A DNA stretch of 64,000 nucleotides, from NCBI RefSeq assembly GCF_001011155.1, contig NZ_CP011479.1:3428501-3492500 (forward strand), written 5' to 3'. Shown here piece after piece: positions 32,275 through 40,395 of the stretch. Under the pieces are notes generated by a model. That model did not search any database. It was not told where the DNA came from and was given only the letters and a program-made list of their open reading frames with translations. A program made the translations under genes and the position numbers. This DNA comes from Hoeflea sp. IMCC20628 (GTDB lineage Bacteria > Pseudomonadota > Alphaproteobacteria > Rhizobiales > Rhizobiaceae). Within the stretch, counting starts at the first letter, position 1, and every line of letters starts with the position of its first letter.

Positions 32275-35256
32275 CTATGCCCGCTCGACGCGGCAAAGCG
32301 TGGTTTTTGTTTCCTGCATCTGCGTCACCATGTCGTAGCCATAGGTCTGCGCCGTGTTGGACGCCTCCCCAAGCACGATCGGATCGGCGCCTTCAGGATA
32401 TTTGTGCCTTTGATCGACGCCCTGGAACTGGCCGCCGAAGTGGAAGGGACAGAAGACGACGCCCCGGCCCACCCGTTCGGTGACCATGGCCATGATCTTG
32501 ATCTTGGCGCCCGACGGGCTGTGCAGCCAGACGGTCTCACGATCCCTGATCCCCAGATTGTTGGCATCAAAGGTGTTGATTTCAACAAACATGTCCTGCT
32601 GCAACTCGGCCAGCCACGGATTGGAGCGGGTTTCGTCACCGCCGCCCTCATATTCAACCAGGCGACCCGAGGTCATGATCATCGGATAGTCCTTGGCAAA
32701 ATCGACATCCTGGATCGACTTGAAGGCCGTCGGCACGCGCCAGAAGGTCTTGTCGGCAATCGTCGGATAATCGGCCACGAGTTCGCGATCGGGTGCGTAG
32801 AGCGGTTCGCGATGCAACGGCACCGGATCCGGGAAGGTCCAGACCACCGCGCGGGCCTTGGCGTTGCCGTAGGGCGCGCAGCCATGCTTGATCGCCACGC
32901 GCTGAATGCCACCGGAAAGATCGATCTTCCAGTTCACGCCTTCGATCTTCTTGTCGTAATCGGACGGGATCTCGCCCTGGTCGGAGGTCTCGCCGACCTC
33001 TTCTTCCGCAGGCCGTTTTTCGAGAATGCCAGCGACATATTCGATCATGCGCTTTTCATAGGGGGTGAGATCGGCATCCCATCCAAGGCCCTTCAACATG
33101 GCCATGGTGAACTCGGGATAGCCGTCCTCGATCTCGGAGCCGACCGGCCAGCTGTCTTCCGCCAGCAGGTTGTCGCCGTTGCGTTCGACGCCGAAGCGGG
33201 CACGGAAACCCATTCCGCCCTGCGCGACCGGGGTCGACACATCGTAAAGCACTGCCGAACCGGGGTGTTTCATCTCCGGCGTGCCCCAGCAAGGCCACGG
33301 CATGCCGTAGAATTCGCCATCATGCGGCCCGCCAACGCCACGCAAGGTGGTCTTGTCGAAGGTGTACTGATGCTCCATGTGCGATTTCATCCGCTCCGGA
33401 GACTGCCCGGTCATGCCGATGGTCCACATGCCACGGTTCCACTCGCGGGTGATGTCCTCGACCAGCGGTTCCTCGCCATTGACCTCGATATTGCGGAACA
33501 TCCTGTCCTCAAATCCGAACTTCTTGGCGAACTTGTACATGATGGTGTGGTCGGGCAGTGATTCAAACAGTGGATCGATCACCGTCTCACGCCACTGGAT
33601 CGAGCGGTTGGACGCCGTCACCGAGCCATAGGTCTCGAACTGGGTCGAGGCCGGCAGCAGGTAGACGCCATCCTGGCGATCCTGAAGCACCGCAGTCATC
33701 GTCGGATAAGGATCGACGACGACCAGCAGATCCAGCATCCCCATTGCCTTCTGCATTTCAGGCAGGCGGGTTTGCGAGTTCGGCGCATGGCCCCAGAACA
33801 CCATGACCTTGGTGTTGTCGGGCTGATCCAGGTTTTCCTTGGCTTCGAGAACACCGTCGATCCAGCGCGACACAGGAATTCCGGTTTCGTACATCATCGG
33901 CTTGTTCTTGCCGTCCTTGCCTTTCATGGTGGCGAAACGGCCCTTGAGCCAATCCAGGTCTTCGTCCCAGACGCGCGCCCAGTGTGCGTAGGATCCGGCC
34001 GTCAGGCCGTAATAGCCTGGCAGCGTATCAGCCAGCACGCCCAGATCGGTGGCGCCCTGCACGTTGTCATGGCCACGGAAAATGTTGGCACCGCCACCGG
34101 ACTGTCCGATATTGCCCAGCGCCAGCTGCAGAATCGAATAGGCGCGGGTGTTGGACGAGCCGTTCGAGTGCTGCGTGCCACCCATGCACCAGATCAGCGT
34201 GCCCGGCCGATTGTTGGCCAATGTGCGGGCAACCCGCTCAAGCTGCGATCCAGGCACACCTGTCACCCGCTCGACTTCCGCCGGGTTCCATTTCTTCACT
34301 TCGTCACGGATCTGATCCATGCCCCAGACGCGGGTGCGGATGTATTCCTTATCTTCCCAGCCGTTCTCGAAAATGTGGTAGAGAATACCCCAGATCAGTG
34401 CCACGTCGCTGCCCGGCCGGAACCGCACAAATTCATCGGCATGTGCCGCCGTGCGGGTGAAGCGCGGATCGCAAACGATCAACGGTGCGTTATTTTCTTC
34501 CTTGCACTTGAGCAGATGCAACAGCGACACCGGATGCGCTTCAGCCGGGTTCGACCCGATCAAAATCATCGATCTAGAATTGTGGATGTCGTTGTAGGAG
34601 TTGGTCATCGCGCCATAGCCCCAGGTGTTGGCAACACCGGACACCGTGGTGGAATGGCAGATGCGGGCCTGGTGGTCGACGTTGTTCGTCCCCCAGTAAG
34701 CCGCGAACTTGCGGAACAGATAGGCCTGCTCGTTGGAATGCTTGGCCGAGCCCAGCCAGTAGACCGAATCCGGTCCAGAGGCTTCACGCACCTCAAGCAT
34801 CTTGTCGCCGATCTCGTTGATGGCGTCGTCCCAAGAGACGCGCTGCCATTTGCCGCCGACCAGCTTCATCGGGTATTTCAGGCGACGATCGCCATGGGCA
34901 TGCTCGCGGACGGACGCTCCCTTGGCGCAATGGGCACCGAGGTTGAACGGGGAATCATAGCCGGGCGCCTGACGCGTCCAGACACCGTTTTCGATCTCCG
35001 CAATCACCGTGCAACCGACGGAGCAATGCGTGCAGATCGTTTTCTTGATTTCGGTTTTCCCGGTACCTGCGGCTGTCTGAGCTTCTGCTCGCTTGACCAT
35101 TCCGCCCGAAAGCGAGGTGATGGCTGCTGCCCCACCAATGGTCAGACCCGAACGTTTGAGGAATGTCCGGCGATCGATCGCCGTTGCTCCAAGCTCTGCT
35201 ACCGCCGAGGACAGCCGGGGGCCTCGCGCAACCCCATTTGTCTTCTTCCTGAGCAT
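32275..35256 (-). CDS. fdhA: Formate dehydrogenase alpha subunit, Mo/W-bis-MGD, Tat-exported
   Basis: A 993-residue catalytic subunit oxidising formate to CO2. A twin-arginine signal (DRRTFLKRSG, near residues 28-37) directs it to the periplasm. The N-terminal [4Fe-4S] motif is ICTHCSVGCTV (about 74-84). The metal ligand is cysteine, near residue 200 in QARICHSTTV, where E. coli FdnG has selenocysteine, so no SECIS or Sec machinery is needed. Further molybdopterin-binding blocks include LIGSNPAEAHPV and MTSGRLVEYEGGGDETRSNPW. GGGAGAG precedes the ATG. The tungstate importer nearby suggests tungsten may be the metal in vivo. Confidence 0.95.
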   Translation of the reverse strand: MLRKKTNGVARGPRLSSAVAELGATAIDRRTFLKRSGLTIGGAAAITSLSGGMVKRAEAQTAAGTGKTEIKKTICTHCSVGCTVIAEIENGVWTRQAPGYDSPFNLGAHCAKGASVREHAHGDRRLKYPMKLVGGKWQRVSWDDAINEIGDKMLEVREASGPDSVYWLGSAKHSNEQAYLFRKFAAYWGTNNVDHQARICHSTTVSGVANTWGYGAMTNSYNDIHNSRSMILIGSNPAEAHPVSLLHLLKCKEENNAPLIVCDPRFTRTAAHADEFVRFRPGSDVALIWGILYHIFENGWEDKEYIRTRVWGMDQIRDEVKKWNPAEVERVTGVPGSQLERVARTLANNRPGTLIWCMGGTQHSNGSSNTRAYSILQLALGNIGQSGGGANIFRGHDNVQGATDLGVLADTLPGYYGLTAGSYAHWARVWDEDLDWLKGRFATMKGKDGKNKPMMYETGIPVSRWIDGVLEAKENLDQPDNTKVMVFWGHAPNSQTRLPEMQKAMGMLDLLVVVDPYPTMTAVLQDRQDGVYLLPASTQFETYGSVTASNRSIQWRETVIDPLFESLPDHTIMYKFAKKFGFEDRMFRNIEVNGEEPLVEDITREWNRGMWTIGMTGQSPERMKSHMEHQYTFDKTTLRGVGGPHDGEFYGMPWPCWGTPEMKHPGSAVLYDVSTPVAQGGMGFRARFGVERNGDNLLAEDSWPVGSEIEDGYPEFTMAMLKGLGWDADLTPYEKRMIEYVAGILEKRPAEEEVGETSDQGEIPSDYDKKIEGVNWKIDLSGGIQRVAIKHGCAPYGNAKARAVVWTFPDPVPLHREPLYAPDRELVADYPTIADKTFWRVPTAFKSIQDVDFAKDYPMIMTSGRLVEYEGGGDETRSNPWLAELQQDMFVEINTFDANNLGIRDRETVWLHSPSGAKIKIMAMVTERVGRGVVFCPFHFGGQFQGVDQRHKYPEGADPIVLGEASNTAQTYGYDMVTQMQETKTTLCRVERA

Positions 35257-35307
35257 GCTAACTCTCCCTTTTGTTTATTCTTTCGCCACACCGATCAGCG
35301 CAGTTCC

Positions 35308-35505
35308 TCAGAACCGCGTGCTCGCGTAGTAGGCCTTGATATGATCGGTCTCCCGGTACCCAGCGCCTGCCTGCGGTTCGGCAGTCTGTGCTGCCTCGAC
35401 TTCAGTGCCTGCGACCAGGGCCGCCCCGCTGGCAATCGTGCCAAGCCCGGCGAACTTCAGAAAACCACGACGGTCGGTCGCAGCATCTTCTGTCTTTGCC
35501 TTCAT
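35308..35505 (-). CDS. Small twin-arginine-signal protein of formate dehydrogenase operon
   Basis: A 65-residue protein that is mostly a Tat signal: TDRRGFLKFAGLGTIASGAAL, then a short tail ending GYRETDHIKAYYASTRF. It matches the known class of short formate-dehydrogenase-region Tat proteins with a conserved Y-Y-x-x-x-R/F end. I prefer the ATG at 35505 (GGAG 6 bases upstream) over the ATG at 35517. It lies 51 bp before fdhA. It may help export or folding of the enzyme; its role is unproven. Confidence 0.85.
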   Translation of the reverse strand: MKAKTEDAATDRRGFLKFAGLGTIASGAALVAGTEVEAAQTAEPQAGAGYRETDHIKAYYASTRF

Positions 35506-35522
35506 GATGGTCTCCATTCATC

Positions 35523-35612
35523 GACACCCGGAACCGTCTGCGGCAGTCTGGCCGGGTGTCTTGGCCGGACTGCAATACGCATTGAAACAACGTCAGGCCG
35601 CAGATGCGGCCT
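35523..35612 (-). promoter_or_regulatory. Structured leader between torD-like gene and the fdh genes, possible pseudoknot
   Basis: Three stems crowd the 105-bp gap. AGGCCGC/GCGGCCT (35595-35601, 35606-35612) overlaps the chaperone stop codon. GCAGTCTGGCC (35543-35553) pairs with 35563-35573 (one wobble). GACACCCGG (35523-35531) pairs with CCGGGTGTC (35552-35560), which is the loop of the previous stem, so the last two could form a pseudoknot or compete. The GGAG of the next gene follows directly. A regulatory role is inferred from the geometry. Confidence 0.45.
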
Positions 35613-36216
35613 ACATCTCGAAGGCGCCTTGCTCGATCGCCATGAAAAGGCGTCCGATACGGCCGACAGGCTTGAAAAACCCTGCCGAGGGGCAGTTCTC
35701 GAGATCCTTGAAAAAATGTGGGGTCCAACTGGCAACGTGCCGGTCGAAAAACACCTTTTGTGCCGGTATAGGCTGAACAGAGCCGAAGCTGCCATCAATC
35801 AGGCCGGCCATCATTTCCATCAGCGCCGCAACGTGATCTTCCGGATCCTTGACATCATCACTTCTGGCAATGCCCAGCGGACCCATGTCGTCGCGCAAAC
35901 GGGCCAACGGCTTTTCATGCAGAAATCCGGTGAGATAATAGGACCCGAAGGGGGTCAGAATGCCGCGACCCAAGCCGATGAACAGGACATTGTATTCATC
36001 ACGGCTGGCAGCAAGGCTGGTAGCAGTAGCGGCCTGCGCAAGTTCGGTGATCGCCTGACCAAGCTCGGAATCGTCACCTGTCATCTGTTTCAAAACAGTC
36101 AGGAGAGGTGCATCCGGCGGCTGGCGCAGCAAACGGGCCAGAAGCCTGTATACATTGACCCGTAATTGATCGCTCTCATCAATCCGGTCAGTCGAAAAAG
36201 CTTGTTGATTCAACAC
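35611..36216 (-). CDS. TorD/DmsD-type cytoplasmic chaperone for formate dehydrogenase
   Basis: A 201-residue helical protein of the TorD family, with VNVYRLLARLLRQPP near the N-terminus, EYNVLFIGLGRGILTPFGSYYLTGFLHEKPLARLRDDM in the middle (core FIGLGRGILTPFGSYY) and HVASWTPHFFKDLE near the end. Such chaperones hold Mo/W enzymes until the cofactor is inserted and proofread Tat export. I choose the GTG at 36216 (GGAG 7 bases upstream) because it gives the usual family length; an ATG at 36330 would add 38 unsupported residues. First gene of the leftward fdh operon. Confidence 0.85.
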   Translation of the reverse strand: MLNQQAFSTDRIDESDQLRVNVYRLLARLLRQPPDAPLLTVLKQMTGDDSELGQAITELAQAATATSLAASRDEYNVLFIGLGRGILTPFGSYYLTGFLHEKPLARLRDDMGPLGIARSDDVKDPEDHVAALMEMMAGLIDGSFGSVQPIPAQKVFFDRHVASWTPHFFKDLENCPSAGFFKPVGRIGRLFMAIEQGAFEM

Positions 36217-36342
36217 ATACCTTCTCCCAGACCGCAGGAAACCACTTTTCCAGTTGTAAAGCAATCCAATTTCAGTTTTCGCTGTGAGTGCAGATTTTCG
36301 CCACTCCAGATGAACGGATATCGGCTTCATCGATGTGGCAGC

Positions 36343-36373
36343 GCGTGATTGATTCAGACTGAATGATTCACGC
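36343..36373. promoter_or_regulatory. 31-bp near-palindrome upstream of the fdh operon, candidate operator
   Basis: Two 14-bp arms (GCGTGATTGATTCA and TGAATGATTCACGC) flank a 3-bp centre; 12 of 14 positions are complementary. It lies about 127 bp upstream of the chaperone start in the 239-bp region separating fdh from the TRAP genes. Size and symmetry fit a dimeric regulator site, for example of a formate or metal-responsive protein, which I cannot name. The rest of this gap shows no gene. Confidence 0.6.
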
Positions 36374-36455
36374 GAAACGCTCCTGAGACCCCAGCAAATC
36401 AGCCCAAGACGCCCCGCTTTTCAGCGTCGCAGAGCGCTTCCGCCGCCACAGGTCT

Positions 36456-37742
36456 CTAGTATCCAGCCATCCGGGGAATGAACAGGACAAGGTCGGGAAA
36501 CAGGATGATCAATAGCAGCGCAATCAACAGGGTCAGAATGAAGCCCCAGATTTCCCGGATCAGTTCGGCCAGCGGGATCTTGGAGACCCCACCGATGAGG
36601 AACAGAAGTTCGCCGTAGGGCGGCGTGATCAACCCGATCATCATGTTGACAATGACCACAACGCCGAAATGCACGGAATCAATTCCCAGCGCATGAACGG
36701 AGGGCAGAAGGATCGGAACCATCACCAAGAGCATCAGCAGCGTGTCGAAAACAGCGCCAAGCAGCAGGAACAGCAGCGCGGTGACGAGCAGGAAAGCAAG
36801 TGGCGAGAGTGACATCGAGGTGATCCAGTCAGCCACCATGCCCGGTATCTGCTCGCCCGCGACCACATAGTTGAAGAACAGGGCTCCGACCACGGTGATT
36901 GCGACAATCGCCGTACCCCTCGCCGAAGCCAGTAGGGTCTGCCACATCGATTTCCATGTCATGTCGCGAAAGATGATGGCGATGATGATGGCGTAGAGCG
37001 CTGCAACGGCGGCAGCCTCCGTCGGCGTGACAGCGCCGCTGTAGATTCCGCCAAGCAAGATGACCGGCAAAAACAGTGGTGGCACCGCCCTGAGCGAGAT
37101 GCGGCGCGCTTCCGGCAGGGTGAATTTTTCTTCAATCGGAAAATTCCGGCGCCTTGCGACGATGAATGTCTGGATAGCCAGAACCAGCCCCATCAGGAGC
37201 CCCGGGATGATGCCTGCAAGAAACAGGGCACCGATCGATGTCCCCGAGATGGCGCCATAGATCACCATCGGAATCGAGGGCGGAATAATAGGCCCGATCG
37301 TCGCCGACGCCGCGGTCAAGGCGCCAGCGAAGGCCCGGGGATAGCGGTTGTCCCGCGTCATCATGTCGATCATCAGTTTGCCGGGACCAGCGGCGTCAGC
37401 CAGTGCGCTACCGCTCATTCCGGCGAAAATGATCGAAACGATGATATTGACGTAGGCTAGGCCACCGCGCACGCGTCCGACGATCAGCACCACAAACTGC
37501 AGGAGCCGGTTGGAAATGCTCGATGCCGTCATGACCTCGGCTGCAAAAATGAACAGCGGCACCGCCAGCAGGATAAAGGAAGAAAACAGGCCGTTGATGC
37601 CCTGCGCGGCAACCAGACCGAGGTCTTTGCCGGTAATCAGGAGATAGGCAAATCCGCTTCCGATCATCGCGAAGCCGATCGGCACACCGATGCCTCCAGC
37701 CACCAGGAAAAGCACCATCATGATAGCTGCAGCAAAACTCAT
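36456..37742 (-). CDS. dctM: TRAP transporter large permease DctM
   Basis: A 428-residue membrane protein of the TRAP-T 12-helix large subunit family. Typical blocks are LLAVPLFIFAAEVM, ADAAGPGKLMIDMM, IGPIIPPSIPMVIYGA and LITPPYGELLFLIGG. With DctQ it forms the sodium-driven secondary importer for an organic acid. It starts 1 bp after the dctQ stop. It is the third gene of regulator-dctP-dctQ-dctM. The substrate is unknown; neighbouring enzymes suggest a carboxylate linked to cyclic amide or sugar-acid breakdown. Confidence 0.93.
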   Translation of the reverse strand: MSFAAAIMMVLFLVAGGIGVPIGFAMIGSGFAYLLITGKDLGLVAAQGINGLFSSFILLAVPLFIFAAEVMTASSISNRLLQFVVLIVGRVRGGLAYVNIIVSIIFAGMSGSALADAAGPGKLMIDMMTRDNRYPRAFAGALTAASATIGPIIPPSIPMVIYGAISGTSIGALFLAGIIPGLLMGLVLAIQTFIVARRRNFPIEEKFTLPEARRISLRAVPPLFLPVILLGGIYSGAVTPTEAAAVAALYAIIIAIIFRDMTWKSMWQTLLASARGTAIVAITVVGALFFNYVVAGEQIPGMVADWITSMSLSPLAFLLVTALLFLLLGAVFDTLLMLLVMVPILLPSVHALGIDSVHFGVVVIVNMMIGLITPPYGELLFLIGGVSKIPLAELIREIWGFILTLLIALLLIILFPDLVLFIPRMAGY

Positions 37743-37743
37743 T

Positions 37744-38226
37744 TCACGGTTCCCGGTGCCCGTCGCTCTGCATCAAGCGGTAGATGCGAACGGCGGAATT
37801 GACGATGAGCAGCACCAGGAAAACTCCGAAGGCTGAGAAGACGACAGTCATTGGCAGCCGCAATGTCGGGGTTTTCTGACGTGCCGTGAATGCGATGTAG
37901 TCAAAATTTCCGTAGAGCGACAGCAACAGGACAACCAGCATGAACCCTGTCCCGATCAAGGCGAGGACCCTGCGTTTGCCGGGGGCGACGCTCTCGTAAA
38001 GCAGGTCAAACGAGACGTGGTCGCGCTCTTTGACAATCGTGGCGGAGCCGACACAGACGATCCACACATAGAGAATGCCAGCTATTTCCTGTGACCATGG
38101 CAGAGGATTGTTCAGCACGTAGCGAAAGAATATCTGGATGATGAAAACAGCGAACAGACTTGCAAACCCGATGCCGCAGAAGATTTCACCTGCATTGGTT
38201 GCGAATTTCCCGAACTTCTTGATCAC
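37744..38226 (-). CDS. dctQ: TRAP transporter small permease DctQ
   Basis: A 160-residue, four-helix DctQ membrane protein (FASLFAVFIIQIFFRYVLNNPLPWSQE, core FFRYVLNNPLPWSQE, is the family hallmark). The start is the GTG at 38226, because GGAG lies exactly 6 bases upstream; the TTG two codons earlier would abut that site. It is separated from dctP by 83 bp containing a strong stem-loop. Confidence 0.9.
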   Translation of the reverse strand: MIKKFGKFATNAGEIFCGIGFASLFAVFIIQIFFRYVLNNPLPWSQEIAGILYVWIVCVGSATIVKERDHVSFDLLYESVAPGKRRVLALIGTGFMLVVLLLSLYGNFDYIAFTARQKTPTLRLPMTVVFSAFGVFLVLLIVNSAVRIYRLMQSDGHREP

Positions 38227-38244
38227 CTGCAACTCCGGTCATTG

Positions 38245-38269
38245 CGCCACGGCCATAATGGCCGTGGCG
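38245..38269 (-). promoter_or_regulatory. Stem-loop between dctP and dctQ
   Basis: A nearly perfect palindrome, CGCCACGGCCAT followed by one base and its complement, can form a stem of up to 12 bp. It lacks a T-run. Like the ehuB/ehuC hairpin, it directly follows a binding-protein gene and may raise the level of binding protein over permeases. Confidence 0.65.
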
Positions 38270-38309
38270 TGCATCTGGGATCGTTCAAGTCATGTGAAAT
38301 CAAAGCGTC

Positions 38310-39332
38310 TTAAAGCGCGTTGATCCTGTCGATCAGACCTTCAGGCCAAGCCTTGGCGTAATCGCTTTCGAGATAGACGCCCTGCACGTGCTTGCGGAAA
38401 GCCTCGAGGTCCGGAGTGGTGACCTTCAAGCCATTCGATTCCAGCAGGCTTGTGCCCTCGGCTTCGGTGGCCATAGTGCCTTCGTCGACAAAGGCAGACT
38501 GTGCGGCGACAGCATCGCTTACTACCTTCTTCTCTTCTTCGGTCAATTCGCTCCAGAACGAATTGGACATGGCGAAGAACAGCGGCGCGACCATGTGGGC
38601 AGTGAGAACAAGTTGCTCGCTGACTTCATAGAACTTGGCGGCAAGCATGTCGGCGATGGGGTTTTCAAGCCCGTCGACAGTGCCTGTCGAAAGCGCGAGA
38701 TATACCTCGTCGAATGCGATCGGTGTCGGGTTCGCGCCGAGCGCACTGCCGAGGAACTGCCAGGTGTCGGAGCCGGGAACACGCAACTTGAGGCCCGCGA
38801 GATCGGCCGGGGCTTTGACGTCTTTGGCCTCGCGCAGGATGACGTGTCGCGTACCGAGATATTGGGAGCCGAGAATGGTGACATCCATCTCGCTTGACAC
38901 GCGGTCACGGTATTCCTTGGCCACGTCGCTATCGTCGAACACCTTGTGGAGATGTGCCGCGTCGCGCAGCAGGTAGCCGGCGGTGAAGATCGAATATTCG
39001 GGAATGTAGCTCGCGACATCCTGCGGCGAGATCATCCCTACTTCGAGATTGCCGCGCTGCATGGCGGCGGTTTCTGTGCCCTGGTCAAACAGCGTCGCGT
39101 TGAGATGAACCTGGACCTCCAGCGAGGGCGCGTTCGCCTCTACCTGTTCCTTGAACTTCATCAGACCCTTCGCCTGCCATTCTTCATTGGCGGCGGGAGT
39201 CGAAATGCGGATGACCTTCTTGTCCTGGGCGAATGCTACCCGGGACAGGGCAGGCGTTGCCAAAGCCGCACCGGAGACCGCGAGAAGCGTTCTGCGGGTG
39301 ATGTTATGAATACCTTGCTTGCTGTCTTTCAC
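38310..39332 (-). CDS. dctP: TRAP transporter substrate-binding protein DctP
   Basis: A 340-residue periplasmic binding protein. The N-terminus carries a twin-arginine-like signal (ITRRTLLAVSGAALATPALS). Family blocks include KLRVPGSDTWQFLGSALGANPTPIAFDEVYLALSTGTVDGLENP (core GTVDGLENP), with the arginine of KLRVPGS the usual carboxylate contact. It starts at a GTG with AGGAG 6 bases upstream. It defines the substrate of the island: an organic acid not predictable from sequence. Confidence 0.92.
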   Translation of the reverse strand: MKDSKQGIHNITRRTLLAVSGAALATPALSRVAFAQDKKVIRISTPAANEEWQAKGLMKFKEQVEANAPSLEVQVHLNATLFDQGTETAAMQRGNLEVGMISPQDVASYIPEYSIFTAGYLLRDAAHLHKVFDDSDVAKEYRDRVSSEMDVTILGSQYLGTRHVILREAKDVKAPADLAGLKLRVPGSDTWQFLGSALGANPTPIAFDEVYLALSTGTVDGLENPIADMLAAKFYEVSEQLVLTAHMVAPLFFAMSNSFWSELTEEEKKVVSDAVAAQSAFVDEGTMATEAEGTSLLESNGLKVTTPDLEAFRKHVQGVYLESDYAKAWPEGLIDRINAL

Positions 39333-39353
39333 TTTGCTCTCCTAGGGTTGTTG

Positions 39354-40055
39354 TCAGCCCGGTTTATCCCGGCTTGTTTCCGCGGATTTCTCCTTGGCCG
39401 AGTCGGCCAGAAGGCGCTCCACTTCTGCGTTGTTATGGCTTGCTGCGAGTTCGGCGGCCTTGTCGGCATCGCCCTTGACGACGGCATCTTTGAGCGCGCG
39501 ATGATCTTCCAGAAGATGAGTCAAGTCACGCGCCGTCAGGCCGATATGAATCATCTGGAACCGCACCTGCTGGATCAGCTTTTCATGCTCACGGACCAAC
39601 CGGCCATGTCCCGACATTCCAACCAATACCCGGTGCAGATTGAAGTCGGCGTCGATGGTGTCGTCGCGAATCCCGGCCTTGGCGGCGCTTTCTAGCTCTA
39701 CAAACGCCTTTTCAAGTTGCGCCCTGCTTTCCGGCGTGGCCCGTTGAGCCGCCAGCCGCGCAGCAAGCCCCTCGAGGGCTGAGCGCAATGTGTAGAGCTC
39801 CCAGGCCTCATGAACCGAGGCGGGCGCTACTTCCCATTTTGTGAAGGCAACCTGACTCACCAGGCCCTCGGTGGTCAGTTGCATCAAGGCCGAACGAATG
39901 GTCCCGCGGCTCACCTCGAGTGAGGCGGCCAGGTTTGATTCAAGCAATCTGTGGCCAGGCGGCATTGTGCCGTTGACGATCTGGCGCCGGATGCTGTTGG
40001 CGGCTTGGTTGCCCAAGAGCCGGTCTTGGGTTTTCAGGCTTTCGAGACCCGTCAT
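39354..40055 (-). CDS. GntR-family (FCD domain) transcriptional regulator
   Basis: A 233-residue regulator: N-terminal winged helix (ANSIRRQIVNGTMPPGHRLLESNLAASLEVSRGTIR, core LAASLEVSRGTIR, about 18-70) and a C-terminal all-helical FCD domain with likely metal/ligand residues (DADFNLHRVLV, EHRALKD-like EDHRALKDAV, ASHNNAEV). It is 21 bp upstream of dctP, so autoregulated with the importer. Palindromes of the type ATTGTCGACAAT in the island's intergenic regions are its probable operators; FCD regulators typically repress until a pathway intermediate binds. Confidence 0.88.
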   Translation of the reverse strand: MTGLESLKTQDRLLGNQAANSIRRQIVNGTMPPGHRLLESNLAASLEVSRGTIRSALMQLTTEGLVSQVAFTKWEVAPASVHEAWELYTLRSALEGLAARLAAQRATPESRAQLEKAFVELESAAKAGIRDDTIDADFNLHRVLVGMSGHGRLVREHEKLIQQVRFQMIHIGLTARDLTHLLEDHRALKDAVVKGDADKAAELAASHNNAEVERLLADSAKEKSAETSRDKPG

Positions 40056-40283
40056 TGTTGCTCATGTCCTTATTGGTGGTTGCGATCGCGAGTGCCAATT
40101 ATACGCCACCCGCCGCTTATACCAAAGGAGCCTCCTGCTCACTGCACTGCTTTCTGCGTCGGCGAGCGAGCGACCTTGTCGACGATCAATTTCGCCTTGA
40201 AGCCCGCATCCACCCGCTTTTGTCTGCGGCCGAACCTCAATGGAACAGCGGCTGATACAGCAATGAGAGCCCAACATCAGTCG

Positions 40284-40295
40284 ATTGTCAACAAT
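40284..40295. promoter_or_regulatory. Operator-like palindrome ATTGTCAACAAT (site 1)
   Basis: A 12-bp dyad, ATTGT and ACAAT around a CA centre, followed by CAATTG-like sequence. It matches the palindromes at 46803 and 51559 at 11 and 10 of 12 positions. It lies between the FCD regulator and the hydantoinase genes and is a candidate binding site for that regulator. Confidence 0.6.
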
Positions 40296-40337
40296 TGATT
40301 ATAGGTTGCCAGGACCCCGCTACCTCTTTCTATTGCG

Positions 40338-40367
40338 TTGACAAGAGGACGATTGCTGACAATAAAT
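40338..40367 (+). promoter_or_regulatory. Candidate hyuA promoter with overlapping operator-like site 2
   Basis: TTGACA at 40338-40343 is followed, 17-18 bp later, by an AATAAAT -10-like element. ATTGCTGACAAT at 40352-40363 differs from the palindrome ATTGTCGACAAT at two central positions and lies between or over the two elements, the classical position for a repressor. It is 33 bp upstream of the hyuA start. Confidence 0.5.
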
Positions 40368-40395
40368 GATTTACTATCCAGTCGAGGTGAGCAGA

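Larger units (their letters stand above)
40056..40395. other. 340-bp regulatory gap between regulator and hydantoinase genes
   Basis: No supported gene. The region drives regulator-dctPQM leftward and hyuA-hyuB-SDR rightward. It contains the two palindromes listed separately and TTGACA at 40338-40343. The left part (40056-40280) shows nothing further that I recognise. Confidence 0.55.

Noticed and set aside
33772-36165. A 797-codon open frame on the plus strand opposite fdhA, and similar long frames opposite doeC, doeD and the EutB gene
   Set aside because: They lie wholly antisense to strongly supported enzyme genes, have arginine- and histidine-rich low-complexity translations, and show no domains. 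They are typical shadows in GC-rich DNA.
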